Assembly (NCBI RefSeq): GCF_000155735.2
Contig: NC_020908.1
Coordinates: 4,159,001 to 4,223,000, forward strand
Source of the DNA: Octadecabacter arcticus 238
Lineage (GTDB): Bacteria > Pseudomonadota > Alphaproteobacteria > Rhodobacterales > Rhodobacteraceae
Direction of reading: 5' to 3'
DNA: 64,000 nucleotides
Positions 17,866 to 26,522 of this stretch are shown here, in pieces; position 1 is the stretch's first letter; each line of letters begins with the position of its first letter. The notes under the pieces are model-generated. The model was not told where the DNA came from, made no database searches, and saw nothing but the letters and a program-made list of their open reading frames with translations. Position numbers and translations under genes: made by a program.

Positions 17866-19105
17866 ATGCCCAGTCGATCACTGGAGGTCGCGGATATCTT
17901 CCGTGACCATGGTGCTGCTTGGCGTGCCGCAAACGCAGGACACATCAGCCTGAACCAGTTCAAAGTCATGAGTGCGATTGAGCGCTGTCGAACCGCGGCG
18001 CTTGGCGGTCATGTCGCGCGCTGCGCCGACTGCGCGCATGAGCATATCGCCTACAACTCATGCCGCAACCGTCACTGCCCAAAATGCCAGGCGGGTGCAG
18101 CGAAGATATGGCTTGCGGCACGTGAGGCTGAACTGCTGCCTGTGCGGTATTTCCATCTGGTCTTCACCTTGCCAAAGCAGATTGCTGACATCGCATATCA
18201 GAACAAACGCGAGATCTATAATCTTCTGATGCGGGCAAGCGCGGACACTGTGGTCAGAATCGCCGCTGATCCTAAACATCTGGGGGCAAAGGTTGGCATA
18301 ACGTCGGTCCTTCACACTTGGGGCTCGGCGATGACCCACCACCCCCATGTCCATATGATCGTGCCGGGGGGAGGGCTTTCGACAGATGGTTCAAAATGGA
18401 TCGCCTGCCGCAAGAACTTCTTCCTGTCTGTCCACGTTCTATCCCGCTTGTATCGGTGGCTCATTCTGGAAGGGCTGGCCAAGCTGCATAAGGCCGGGAA
18501 ACTGCAATTCTTCGGCGATCTCACAAACCTTGCAGATCGAAATGTCTTTGACACTTTCCTGCAACCGCTGCGTAAAATCGAATGGGTGGTCTACGCCAAA
18601 GAACCCTTCACCGGGCCAAAAGCGGTGCTGGCATACCTATCGCGCTACACACATCGGATTGCCATTTCAAACAGCCGGTTGATCCGTTTCGATGCGCAAA
18701 ACGTCACCTTCCGCGCCAAGGACTATCGCCTCAAAGGTGCGGGCCGCCACACGACCATGTCCTTATCCACAAATGAGTTCATTCGCCGGTTCCTGATCCA
18801 CAAATGAGTTCATTCGCCGGTTCCTGATCCACGTGCTGCCCAGAGGCCAGCACCGCATCCGACATTATGGGTTCTATGGGAATAGCAACCGCACGGCCAA
18901 TATCGCGCGGATCCGGCAACTGCTGGGGGCCAAAACCCCTCACAAGGAGCACGATAAAGGCAACACCATCAACGATGCAGATGAACCTCCTCGTGTTCTT
19001 GCTCTGCCTTGCCCATGTTGTGGCGGGCAGTTGATAATCGTCGACACAATCGCACCAGCCCAACATCCCAGAGCGCCGCCAAAAACACAAAGGGCTGCTG
19101 CATGA
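17866..19105 (+). pseudogene. IS91-family Y2 (HUH) transposase, broken by a 31-bp duplication
   Basis: The first 313 codons give an IS91 transposase: a zinc-finger N-terminus (CADCAHEH, then CRNRHCPKC), the HUH motif in HPHVHMIVPGGG and the YLSRY Y2 motif. Translation stops at 18807 because a 31-bp segment is duplicated in tandem at 18765-18826, shifting the frame. Reading on from 18827 in the other frame restores the family C-terminus (VLPRGQHRIRHYGFYGNSNR, then a CPCCGG zinc motif). Removing one repeat copy gives one open frame to about 19105. HUH transposases nick single-stranded DNA for rolling-circle transposition. Confidence 0.85.
18765..18832 (+). repeat. 31-bp perfect tandem duplication (2.2 copies)
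   Basis: Units at 18765-18795 and 18796-18826 are identical and begin ATCCACAAATGAG. A third partial ATCCAC follows to 18832. Because 31 is not a multiple of 3, the duplication shifts the transposase frame. The short ATCCAC repeat at both ends suggests replication slippage. Confidence 0.95.
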
Positions 19106-19695
19106 CGCGCGCACCGCACATCACGAACGACACCCTCGGCCGCTCGCTATATCTCCTGCGAACCAATCGGCATGCTTTGATCAAGCGATCAGCGTGGCAA
19201 AACATGGTGACGCCGACAAAATACCGTGAGTTTCAACCAACAGCAGGCAAAACTGGCGCTGCGCTTAACTCAATGCGCCCCGCCAAACTGGCCTGTCAGC
19301 TCCGGGCGAAAACACACGCATTGCGCAAATCCCCATAGCAACAATCGATCCACCCAGACCAACCCCGCGATTTCCCGCTTGAGCGCTTCTCCGACGCCAG
19401 GCAATGTTCCGCGTCACCCAAACCTCGCGCGTGGCGTCCGAGAAACCTACACCGAAGCCGCCGTTAGCTGCGCAGAGCACGAAGGCCCGCTCAGGGCCGT
19501 TCGCGATCATCATCCAGTGGGGCAAGGATATTGTCTACATCAACGCCACATCAACCCGCGAATGTACGTTTGCGCTCAGTTTTGCCCGCTAATACGCGTG
19601 AATGTTGCTGAATGTGTGGTTGGAAACTTTGTGAAAACAAAGGCATGCCGACTAAGCGATTGATTTTAAACAATTTCCACGTTCTTGCATTAATA
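19106..19695. other. Right flank of the IS91-like element, no clear gene
   Basis: Short open frames occur on both strands but none resembles a protein I recognise, and none has a good ribosome site. The stretch runs from the transposase end to the tRNA-derived repeat at 19696. It probably holds the terminal part of the IS91-like element and chromosomal DNA outside the island. Confidence 0.4.
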
Positions 19696-19830
19696 GGCTC
19701 ATAACCTGAAGGTCGTCAGTTCAAATCTGACTCCCGCAACCAAGTTTACCCAAGAAATCAGTCACTTAAAACCTGACTGATTTACTTGTGTTTAAGCCGC
19801 ACCGGTTTTGGTCAACGCCTGGTCAATATT
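19696..19830 (+). repeat. attL-like direct repeat carrying a tRNA-fMet 3' half
   Basis: The first 46 bases match the 3' half of an initiator tRNA: anticodon loop with CAT (GGCTCATAACC), variable region AAGGTCGT, T-arm GTCAG-TTCAAAT-CTGAC and CCCGCAACCA. No 5' half precedes it. After the CCA comes a 9-bp hairpin (AAATCAGTC / GACTGATTT) and then GGTCAACGCCTGGTCAA. The same 135 bases recur without gaps at 58994-59128 with 11 substitutions. A tRNA 3' end at both borders is the hallmark of an integrated island. Confidence 0.8.
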
Positions 19831-19877
19831 TCTCGAGCCCCCCCCTGAGACGTCTTACGTAATAGCTTCCAGATGGC

Positions 19878-20240
19878 TCATAAAATTAGCTCGTAATGTG
19901 TACTGCGGCCGCCACCTTCATCCTTCAACAAAAGGCCAAGGTCGATTAGCGCGGCGATGTCGCGGTTCGCCGTGTCCTGCGAGCAATTAGCCATCGTCGC
20001 CCATTTGGACGATGTCATCTTCCCCTCGAACCAGTCGAGCAGCCGGTTCAGAACCTTGATCTGGCGTTCGTTCAGAGCAAGCGCCGCCGCGCGCTCCCAG
20101 AAGGGGCCCTTGACAAGGACTGTGGCAAGAATGCTATCGGCGCCAATGATCGCGCGGTCGAGGCAGTCAAGAAACCACAGGACCCATGCTGTCACGTCTG
20201 TCCCGCCCTTAGGTAGTAATCCTTGCGGCGATCAAGCTTG
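19878..20240 (-). pseudogene. Fic-family protein, C-terminal remnant
   Basis: The open part (19878-20195) matches the C-terminus of Fic/DOC-type proteins: a WVLWFLDCLDRAI helix, LNERQIKVLNRLLDWFEGK and a winged-helix end with SQDTANRDIAALIDLGLL and GGGRSTHYEL. Upstream the similarity continues in broken frames (GGTDVTAW preceded by DRRKDYY in another frame), so an internal deletion and frameshift are likely. The catalytic HPFxxGNGR motif is missing. Full-length members AMPylate target proteins; this copy cannot. It is the first relic inside the left island border. Confidence 0.7.
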
Positions 20241-20573
20241 GGCTGTGAGCTTCTCGTATGCCACGATGACCAAGCTCGCCACACCCTCACGATACTTGCC
20301 GCGAATGTTTGTCCGTCGTCCTTCTTTACTGAGCAACGCCAAGACAACGCCGTTGAGACTTCGACAGCCTCAAGATCTAATCTCGAAGCCAGGAACATCT
20401 GTGGCGAATGTTGTGGGCGGTGGCCGGGCCGGATTGTCGCATCAGTTATAACTGCACGCATGTCCAGCACTGATAGAACCCGCTGGCTGCCCATCCGGAG
20501 GCACGGCCTTGCCACGCTATAAGGAGGAATTGGCCAGGTTGGATGTGGTTGCGCAACATGAAGTAATTCGGCT
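20241..20573. other. No gene recognised; probable decayed DNA
   Basis: Overlapping open frames on both strands here show no family resemblance and conflict with each other. The stretch lies between the Fic remnant and a small minus-strand gene. It could include the decayed N-terminal part of the Fic gene. Confidence 0.4.
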
Positions 20574-20879
20574 TCATGGTTCACTTGGATGTTCGGGCAA
20601 AGGCGGGGCTATCTCCATGCTGAGCATGTTTTCAATTTCTCTCTTGAGCTGAGGCCACAAAGCGTGTTGTTCCTCCGGGTTGAGAAGGTCACGGGCATAA
20701 TTCAGCTTTGTGCCTAGAAGCTTCTTTTCCCAACGATTCATGCCGCAAAGGGCATCTTGAAGGTACTCTTCCAGAATTTCCTGAGATTGTTCTGTCATGT
20801 TCGAAAAAGGAGCTGTCGATCGCAGCCTTGATATGTCTTCGAAAGTTAGGTAGAAAATTTTTCTAGGTTGTTTAGCCAT
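20574..20879 (-). CDS. Hypothetical protein
   Basis: A 101-residue protein of unknown function, rich in charged residues and probably helical in the middle (QEILEEYLQDALCGMNRWEK). It has no membrane segment or signal peptide. I place the start at 20879 (MAKQPRKIFYLTFEDI), preceded by ATGGGGAAT; a longer version from 20915 begins 6 bp after the stop of the upstream phosphoesterase gene. It appears to be in the same transcription unit as that disrupted gene. I recognise no family. Confidence 0.55.
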   Translation of the reverse strand: MAKQPRKIFYLTFEDISRLRSTAPFSNMTEQSQEILEEYLQDALCGMNRWEKKLLGTKLNYARDLLNPEEQHALWPQLKREIENMLSMEIAPPLPEHPSEP

Positions 20880-21298
20880 TGCGTTATTCCCCATGTAAGC
20901 GTTCGGCACATCCACTTCAGGTCACCGAACGGATTTTTGGATGCTGTTTTTCAGCCCCTGGTTTGTGACGCCGATTCGATACCGGCCATCGTGAAAGCTG
21001 GCCCAAGCCTCTTGCGGAATTCCCTTTGCTGCTCCAGCGTTATGGCAAATCATTGAGTAATCCGAGAGCTTATCAGCTCGTGTGTAAAAATTTTCGGCGG
21101 TTACCGGTTTGTTTACTGCTGGCGTGTGGCCGTGTATGACGGCCCAATCGCGCTTTTGGGCCCATCCACCTTGGCAATTCAGGAAGGGCTCTCTAATCCA
21201 AGCCCAATAATAGCTACCGACAACAGCCTGCCGAGCTTCTGAGAGAAAGTCGAAGGACTCGCGTTCTGGATTGAGGCTTGCGTGGACCATGAGAACAT

Positions 21299-22699
21299 GA
21301 GTTATGGTGGAATTTGGGTGATGGCGTGATTTGAAAGGCGGCGTATTGTGGCAGGTGTCAAAGCCGGCCAGAACCTCACAAGGAGCAATACGCCTATGAA
21401 GAACGATACACAGATCCTGCCGTTCCACCAATCGGAAACGATCGTAGATCCGTTGACAGAGCTTGCACGGGAGGGTGCCCGCCGGATGTTGGCGGAAGCG
21501 CTGAAAGCCGAAGCTGATGCATTTGTCGCCAGCTTTGCAGATGAACAGCTGGAGGATGGCCGCCAGCGGATTGTGCGGCATGGATTTGGCCCTGAACGGC
21601 AGATCCAGACCGGCATTGGTTCTCTGGATGTCCAGCGGCCCAAGGTGCGCGACCGGCTGGCAACACCTGATCCGTCCAAAAAAATCCGCTTTACATCGAA
21701 CATACTGCCGAAATGGGCGCGCCGCTCGGTAAGCTTAGATGCCTTGTTGCCGGTGCTTTATCTGAAAGGCATTTCAACGGGTGATTTTCAAGAAGCGCTG
21801 TCAGCCATTATGGGCACCGACGCGCCGAACCTTTCGCCAAGCGTCATTTCGCGACTGACGGCTGGATGGCAGGCACAATATGACACCTGGACCCGGCGTG
21901 ATCTCTCTGCTCGTCACTATGTCTACATCTGGGCCGATGGCGTCTATCTTCAGGCCCGGATGGAAGAAAATGCCGAATGCATGCTGGTGATCATCGGTGC
22001 AACACCGGAGGGCAAGAAAGAATTGATCGGCTTTCAGGTCGGTCTGCGGGAGAGCGCACAGAGTTGGCATGAGTTACTGACCGACATAAAAAGTCGTGGG
22101 TTGTCCGTCGCACCGGAAATTGCGGTTGGTGACGGGGCCATGGGGTTTTGGAACGCGCTGGACAGGGCATTTCCAGGCACAAAACACCAACGGTGTTGGG
22201 TGCATAAGGTGAAGAATGTTCTGAATTGTTTTCCCAAGCAGATGGCACCGGCTGTGAAGTCAGATCTGGATAACATCCAGCACGCAGGGACGCGCAAAGA
22301 AGCAGAAGCGGCGCTGGCAGTGTTCTCTGAGAAATATGAGGTCAAATATCCAAAGGGCGTTGCATGTCTAATCAAGGATCAAGACGCGATGCTCGCATTC
22401 TTTGATTTTCCGGCGGAACATTGGGGCCATCTACGCACTTCAAACCCTATAGAAAGCGTGTTTGCCACCGTCCGACACAGAACGGTTCGTACCAAAGGCG
22501 CACTGTCGCAAAAAACTGCAAAGCTGATGGTTTTTACCCTCATTCAGGCCGCATCAAAGAAATGGTTGAGGCTCAAGGGTAGAAACCAGTTGCCAAAAGT
22601 CATCGATGGCATCAAATTCAACGACGGTGTCGAAGTGACCGGTGACACCGAAAACCACGCCGCCTAATGATGCGCGTCACCCAAATTCAAGCATAGCTC
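21299..22699 (+). mobile_element. IS256-family element with 9-bp target duplication
   Basis: A 1401-bp element with imperfect inverted ends: left GAGTTATGGTGGAATTTGGG and the complement of the right end GAGCTATGCTTGAATTTGGG. It is flanked by TGAGAACAT at 21290-21298 and 22700-22708, a 9-bp target duplication normal for IS256. Excision of the element plus one TGAGAACAT restores the phosphoesterase reading frame, which confirms the boundaries. Confidence 0.92.
21396..22667 (+). CDS. IS256-family (mutator-type) transposase
   Basis: A DDE transposase of 423 residues, intact. The family core is visible in VYIWADGVYLQAR (first Asp), AVGDGAMGFWNALDRAFPG (second Asp) and the C-terminal TSNPIESVFATVRHRT (Glu region). 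AAGGAG at 21380 sets the start at 21396. It belongs to a different IS256 subgroup from the three copies further right, with which it shares the fold but only limited sequence. It may still be active. Confidence 0.93.
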   Translation: MKNDTQILPFHQSETIVDPLTELAREGARRMLAEALKAEADAFVASFADEQLEDGRQRIVRHGFGPERQIQTGIGSLDVQRPKVRDRLATPDPSKKIRFTSNILPKWARRSVSLDALLPVLYLKGISTGDFQEALSAIMGTDAPNLSPSVISRLTAGWQAQYDTWTRRDLSARHYVYIWADGVYLQARMEENAECMLVIIGATPEGKKELIGFQVGLRESAQSWHELLTDIKSRGLSVAPEIAVGDGAMGFWNALDRAFPGTKHQRCWVHKVKNVLNCFPKQMAPAVKSDLDNIQHAGTRKEAEAALAVFSEKYEVKYPKGVACLIKDQDAMLAFFDFPAEHWGHLRTSNPIESVFATVRHRTVRTKGALSQKTAKLMVFTLIQAASKKWLRLKGRNQLPKVIDGIKFNDGVEVTGDTENHAA

Positions 22700-23978
22700 T
22701 GAGAACATCGCCGATTAGGAGTGACGTCGGTGTACTTTGCATCTGCTTCAAAAATGGCATGGAGATTGCCCGCCGTGCGAAGTCGGCGAGTAAGCGATCC
22801 GTGCAGTTTGGAGCTGCTTCTAGGATAAGTTCGTCCTCGCCATTGTCGAGCCAATCTCCCATGGACGATCATTGGATCTTCAAGTGCGTCCAACACCATC
22901 AATTCATGGTTGCAGGGTAAGATAACGACATCGTCGACCAGAGCAACGGCTTTGGCATTCTCAACCAAATCTATTGCTTCAAGGCTTGCTGGACCACGAT
23001 CGATAATGTCACTTAACAACGCAAGCCTTCCTCTGTTGGGAGCGAGAGCGATTCCGGCAAAGGCTGAAAGTGTAGCTCTCATTGCCCCTGGCTGGCCATG
23101 AATGTCTCCGACAACGAAAAATTGCTCGCCGTTGGCTGACCGTGGCATGGCCTTCCAGTTTTTGGTTGTGGCTTAAAATTGATTATTTTCACACTTAAGC
23201 CTTTAACAATATCCAAAAATCGCCATCCACACTCTTTAGGGGCATTGGATCTGTCGTCCGCTTAGATCGCCTCATGCGACGTTTGAAAGGTGGTCGAGGG
23301 TCCTCTTGTTGATCGACAATACAAGAAAAAAGAACTGACATTGGGTTGTATGCAACGCCCTCCGATGCTTTTAGCCGTGCTCAGCTTGCCTAAGTCGTCA
23401 TGGTCGGTGTCACGTTCTTTGATGCTGACGGGTTGAAGAATATTGACCGAATCACGGCTGCCAACTGAGGCATGTGGTCAAACCGGTGCGACCCGTCTGG
23501 AAAGGTGACAACCGGCAAGTTGTTCCCAACCAGGCGCAGAGTTTGCTGCGGGTCGATGATTTTATCACCCATGTCGATGGCAACGAAACCATTCCCATCC
23601 ATACGGAATGGGAGGCTGTTGTATACGTCAACCGTCTCCTTTTTCAGAACACATTGCGCGCCAGAATACGACTTGAATGCGCCTATATGCTTTCGGAGTG
23701 ACACGGCAGGGTTGCTCGCAGGGTTGATTGCCACAAACGGACAGCCGAGTTCACTTCCGAGCCACGCGGCAAAAAAACCACCCATGCTTGTCCCGACGAA
23801 CAAGTACTTTTTTCGCGGCGATATGACTTTCGTGAATGATGCAAAAACCTCATCTGGTGAGAGCGTGTAGTCGACTGTGTTCCCATCTACGATAGCTGTG
23901 GCACTCAAGGTGCGGATTTTGTCCTTGTTGACGTCAAAATATGACGCAAACCCATGACAGTAGTAGATATGATCAACG

Positions 23979-25180
23979 AAGGCTTATCCCCTTTGCTCCG
24001 GCGGCACCTGATGTAGTGCGAAGCGGCTTGCCAATCTAGAATGTTCTGGTATTGTTCTTCCCATGCCAGCCAGATGGAAAAACGACAAACCCATGTCCCG
24101 CCCCGCGTTCGACGCCAGGTTTTCTGATGAGGAAGCGTGTTCGCATTATCTGGTGGAACATCGTTGGCCTGAGGGCTTCGTCTGTCCTTCCTGTGGCACC
24201 TGCAAGGGCTGGCCGTTAAAGCGAAATCGCGCGACTTGGGAATGTGCCGGTTGCGCACGGCAGACATCCGTGACGGCTGGCACGGTAATGCACAGCAGCC
24301 ATTTGCCGTTGCGAATTTGGTTTCTTGCCGCGCACATCATCACCAGCCATTCCAACGGCATGTCAGCGCTGCAACTTCAGGCGCAACTTGGCCTTGGCAG
24401 CTACAAGACGGGTCGCCATCGTCGCTCGGACCGATGGCGCTTCTCGGCGACCTCCTCTTGCAAAAGCTGCGGCGGTCGATGGTCAACCCTGACCGCAACC
24501 CCCTGAAAGACCTTGTCGAAATCGATGAAACAGAGATGCCGTTCCGGTCCCGGCATGATCCCGAGGACCGGCCAAAGGGTGGGCGGAGCCCGGTTGGAAA
24601 GATGTTTGTCGTCTGTGCCGTCGAGTTATCAAGTGACGGACATCCGCGCCGTATCAGGATGAAACACATTCCCGACGGCGCGTCAAAGACGCTGCACGGG
24701 TTCATTGGTCAGGCTGTAGAGCCTGGCGCTCACATCATCACGGATGGCTGGCTCGGTTACGAAAATCCTCCTGCAAACACGCATGAGGCAAAGGTCGTCA
24801 GCGGCAAGAAGGCACACGACATACTCCACTGGGTCCACCGCGTGTTCTCCAACCTAAAAACGTGGGCAAAAGGCGTCTTCCACGGCCTCAGAAAGTGCCA
24901 TCTACAACGCTATCTCGACGAATTCGTGTTCCGCTGGAACCGACGGCGACACATGCGAAGCGCCTTCGACACGCTGCTGGGGATCGGTGTTGGTCTCGGG
25001 CCAGCGACATATCGTGATTTTGTTGAACAGCGCGCCTGAAGGGCCTCGTTCACGGCAAAAGCCACGCCCTATAAACCCACCAGACGTTACAAACTGATCC
25101 GATCCGCCTCTAAAGCCACAAGGGCAAGATTCTGCGCCGCGTCAACATGTGGGGCAACCGGACTAAAAGGGATAAGCCTT
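23979..25180 (+). mobile_element. IS1595-family element with 8-9-bp target duplication
   Basis: A 1202-bp element. The left end AAGGCTTATCCCCTTTGCTC and the complement of the right end AAGGCTTATCCCTTTTAGTC match at 20 of the first 23 positions. TGATCAACG flanks it at 23970-23978 and 25181-25189; IS1595 elements normally give 8 bp, so one base may be chance. Removing it restores the esterase frame. Confidence 0.9.
24063..25039 (+). pseudogene. IS1595-family transposase, frameshifted
   Basis: The N-terminal frame (24063-24506) has the zinc ribbon FVCPSCGTCKGW / WECAGCARQTSVTAGTVM and runs to LGLGSYKT. The rest lies in another frame: LLLQKLRRSMVNPDRNPLKD, VEIDETEMPFR (first catalytic acid), HIITDGWLGYE (second) and the C-terminal FVFRWNRRRHMRSAFDTLL. 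Between SYKT and LLLQKL about 40 extra bases (24411-24450) replace the expected short link and shift the frame. The element is therefore probably non-autonomous now. Confidence 0.82.
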
Positions 25181-25252
25181 TGATCAACGTTTACTTCATG
25201 CAATAATGGACGAATGCGGTTGGCGGTGTCATCGTGTCTGGCGTTCGCTCCG

Positions 25253-25885
25253 TCAATAATCATAGACATCCATCCATTCGTTCATCACATGGCGGTAGAG
25301 GTCTTGATACTCGGCTTCGGACCGACCGGCTAGCAATCGCCTAATTTGCCTGAAGAATTCTAGTTTATTGTTTCCATAGAGATTTACAGTGTAAAGTTCG
25401 CCCAAGACGCGAAACGCGATGACATGCGGATCTGTTCTGTCCTGTCCATCATTGGTGAACGTCTCTCCAGAAAGCATGCCGTCGATCCTCTGGTCTAGCC
25501 AAGATGGAGTCTGCAAGTGTTGCCGTGCCCGTTCTCTTCGGTGTTTGGCCTCTAATGCTTCGCGGGCGCGGCTTGCCATGATTTCCCGCAGCTCAGCTTC
25601 GTCTCCCTGCCGCAGTTTCTCCAGAACCCATGCAAGGGTACCATCAGTGAAAGCATCTGGCTCAACGTTGATGAGCTGTGTGCGGAGTGCATTCGTCTTT
25701 TCCACGTACTCAGCATTCATGGGATTTATGCCCCGCAGGCGATCCTTGGCTTCGGTGACGCTGTCGTACATATGGTCATATTCTTCAGGAAAGAGTGCGG
25801 CATGTAATTCTCGTCCTAAGCGGTGTATGGTGTCGCATGCGTCCTTTTTACTGGCTGATGCCGCAGGTTTTTCGTGCTTCACCAT
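25253..25885 (-). CDS. Hypothetical protein
   Basis: A 210-residue soluble protein of unknown function. It is highly charged, with a long helical middle rich in Arg, Glu and Ala (MASRAREALEAKHRRERARQ). No catalytic motif is recognised. It overlaps the upstream 66-residue gene by 7 bp and the downstream esterase pseudogene by 17 bp, so it is the third gene of a tight minus-strand operon (26349 to 23390). Confidence 0.72.
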   Translation of the reverse strand: MVKHEKPAASASKKDACDTIHRLGRELHAALFPEEYDHMYDSVTEAKDRLRGINPMNAEYVEKTNALRTQLINVEPDAFTDGTLAWVLEKLRQGDEAELREIMASRAREALEAKHRRERARQHLQTPSWLDQRIDGMLSGETFTNDGQDRTDPHVIAFRVLGELYTVNLYGNNKLEFFRQIRRLLAGRSEAEYQDLYRHVMNEWMDVYDY

Positions 25886-26079
25886 GCCTCATTCCTCGTC
25901 TTTTTGCGTTTCGCGGCAAGTTCCCTGGCTTTATATAGCTGGCAATCCATAACATCGGATATCAGCGGAATCCGAGGCTGCGCTGTGGTACGATTCTCCG
26001 GGTGAGTACATCTTATCCCCTGTCCAATTCCGACAGCCCAATGCACATAGCTGCAGCCCTTACATTCTGAAGAAAGCAA
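25879..26079 (-). CDS. Small cysteine-rich hypothetical protein
   Basis: A 66-residue protein with ECKGCSYVHW and GIRCTHPENR, which give C-x2-C, His and a further Cys that could hold zinc. The C-terminus is basic (ELAAKRKKTRNEAW). It sits 6 bp after the 87-residue gene and overlaps the next by 7 bp. The tight spacing supports it as a real gene. Function is unknown. Confidence 0.65.
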   Translation of the reverse strand: MLSSECKGCSYVHWAVGIGQGIRCTHPENRTTAQPRIPLISDVMDCQLYKARELAAKRKKTRNEAW

Positions 26080-26085
26080 TATCGT

Positions 26086-26349
26086 TTACTCCTTTGGTTC
26101 AATCGTAATTTTTTCAGATGCTACCTTGTATTTAGGCTCACTGTTTCGGGCATTTATAGCCTCCTCAAAGGTTTTGAATTGGAAATTATCCCAAGTGGGT
26201 GCGGAATCTTGATCGTCCCAATCCATCACAGTTATTACATAACGCATGTTGTCTGGGATATTACGTGGGACATCTGCGTTTGGGTCGCGCGCGCGTTCGG
26301 CTTTCAGTTTACATTTTGCAATTTTGGCTCGTCGATTTTTTTTCTTCAT
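26086..26349 (-). CDS. Small hypothetical protein
   Basis: An 87-residue protein with a lysine/arginine-rich N-terminus (MKKKNRRAKIAKCKLKAERA) and a compact C-terminal part (MRYVITVMDWDDQDSAPTWD). It is the first gene of a four-gene minus-strand operon ending in the IS-disrupted esterase. The sequence is AT-rich relative to the phn region. No family is recognised. Confidence 0.65.
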   Translation of the reverse strand: MKKKNRRAKIAKCKLKAERARDPNADVPRNIPDNMRYVITVMDWDDQDSAPTWDNFQFKTFEEAINARNSEPKYKVASEKITIEPKE

Positions 26350-26522
26350 TAGCTAGATACTTTCAAATTTGTGTATTTTTAAGGGTAGCATTTAGACAGC
26401 TCAACCCCATTTACCTGCAATTCGTTCCACAGCTCAGCGCTGTTTGCGTCCTTTACTCATGGGTGCTTCGTCTCTTCTAGTTCATTGAAATTCCATTTAT
26501 TGCCAAGCATCGGGCTCGCTGC

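Larger units (their letters stand above)
20922..23148 (-). pseudogene. Calcineurin-like metallophosphoesterase, split by IS256 and a frameshift
   Basis: Three pieces rebuild one protein. From 23148 the frame gives the metal-binding GDIHGQPGAM, SDIIDRGPASLEA and LPCNHELMVLDAL (motifs GDxHG, GDxxDRG-like, GNHE-like with C for G). Near 22862 a one-base shift, apparently an extra G, moves it to GDWLDNGEDELILEAAPNC, which runs to the IS at 22699. After the IS and one target copy are removed, the frame continues DVLMVHASLNPE, then WAWIREPF and IHGHTPA, ending at 20922. The closest comparison is the intact gene at 41757-42590. SDIIDRG in place of GDLIDRG and the Cys for Gly suggest earlier decay. 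Confidence 0.88.
23390..25269 (-). pseudogene. YqiA/YcfP-type alpha/beta-hydrolase, split by an IS1595-family element
   Basis: From 25269 the frame reads MSMIIDGANARHDD and continues to HEVNVD at the IS border. After removing the IS and one target copy it goes on as HIYYCHGFASYFD and through the 23390-23908 frame, with the nucleophile elbow GTSMGGFFAAWLG and the catalytic His in FPDGSHRFDHM. YqiA-like proteins are small esterases with an N-terminal IYxHGF, as here. The first codons overlap the stop of the 25253-25885 gene, so it was the last gene of a four-gene operon. The internal TTG at 23908 is unlikely to give a working enzyme. Confidence 0.85.

Noticed and set aside
19696..19742. Functional tRNA gene
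   Set aside because: Only the 3' half (anticodon loop to CCA) is present; no D-arm or acceptor 5' strand precedes it. The same holds at 58994.
20192..20584. 130-codon minus-strand ORF
   Set aside because: Conflicts with plus-strand frames; only its last residues (RRKDYY) recall the Fic family, so it is treated as decayed Fic DNA.
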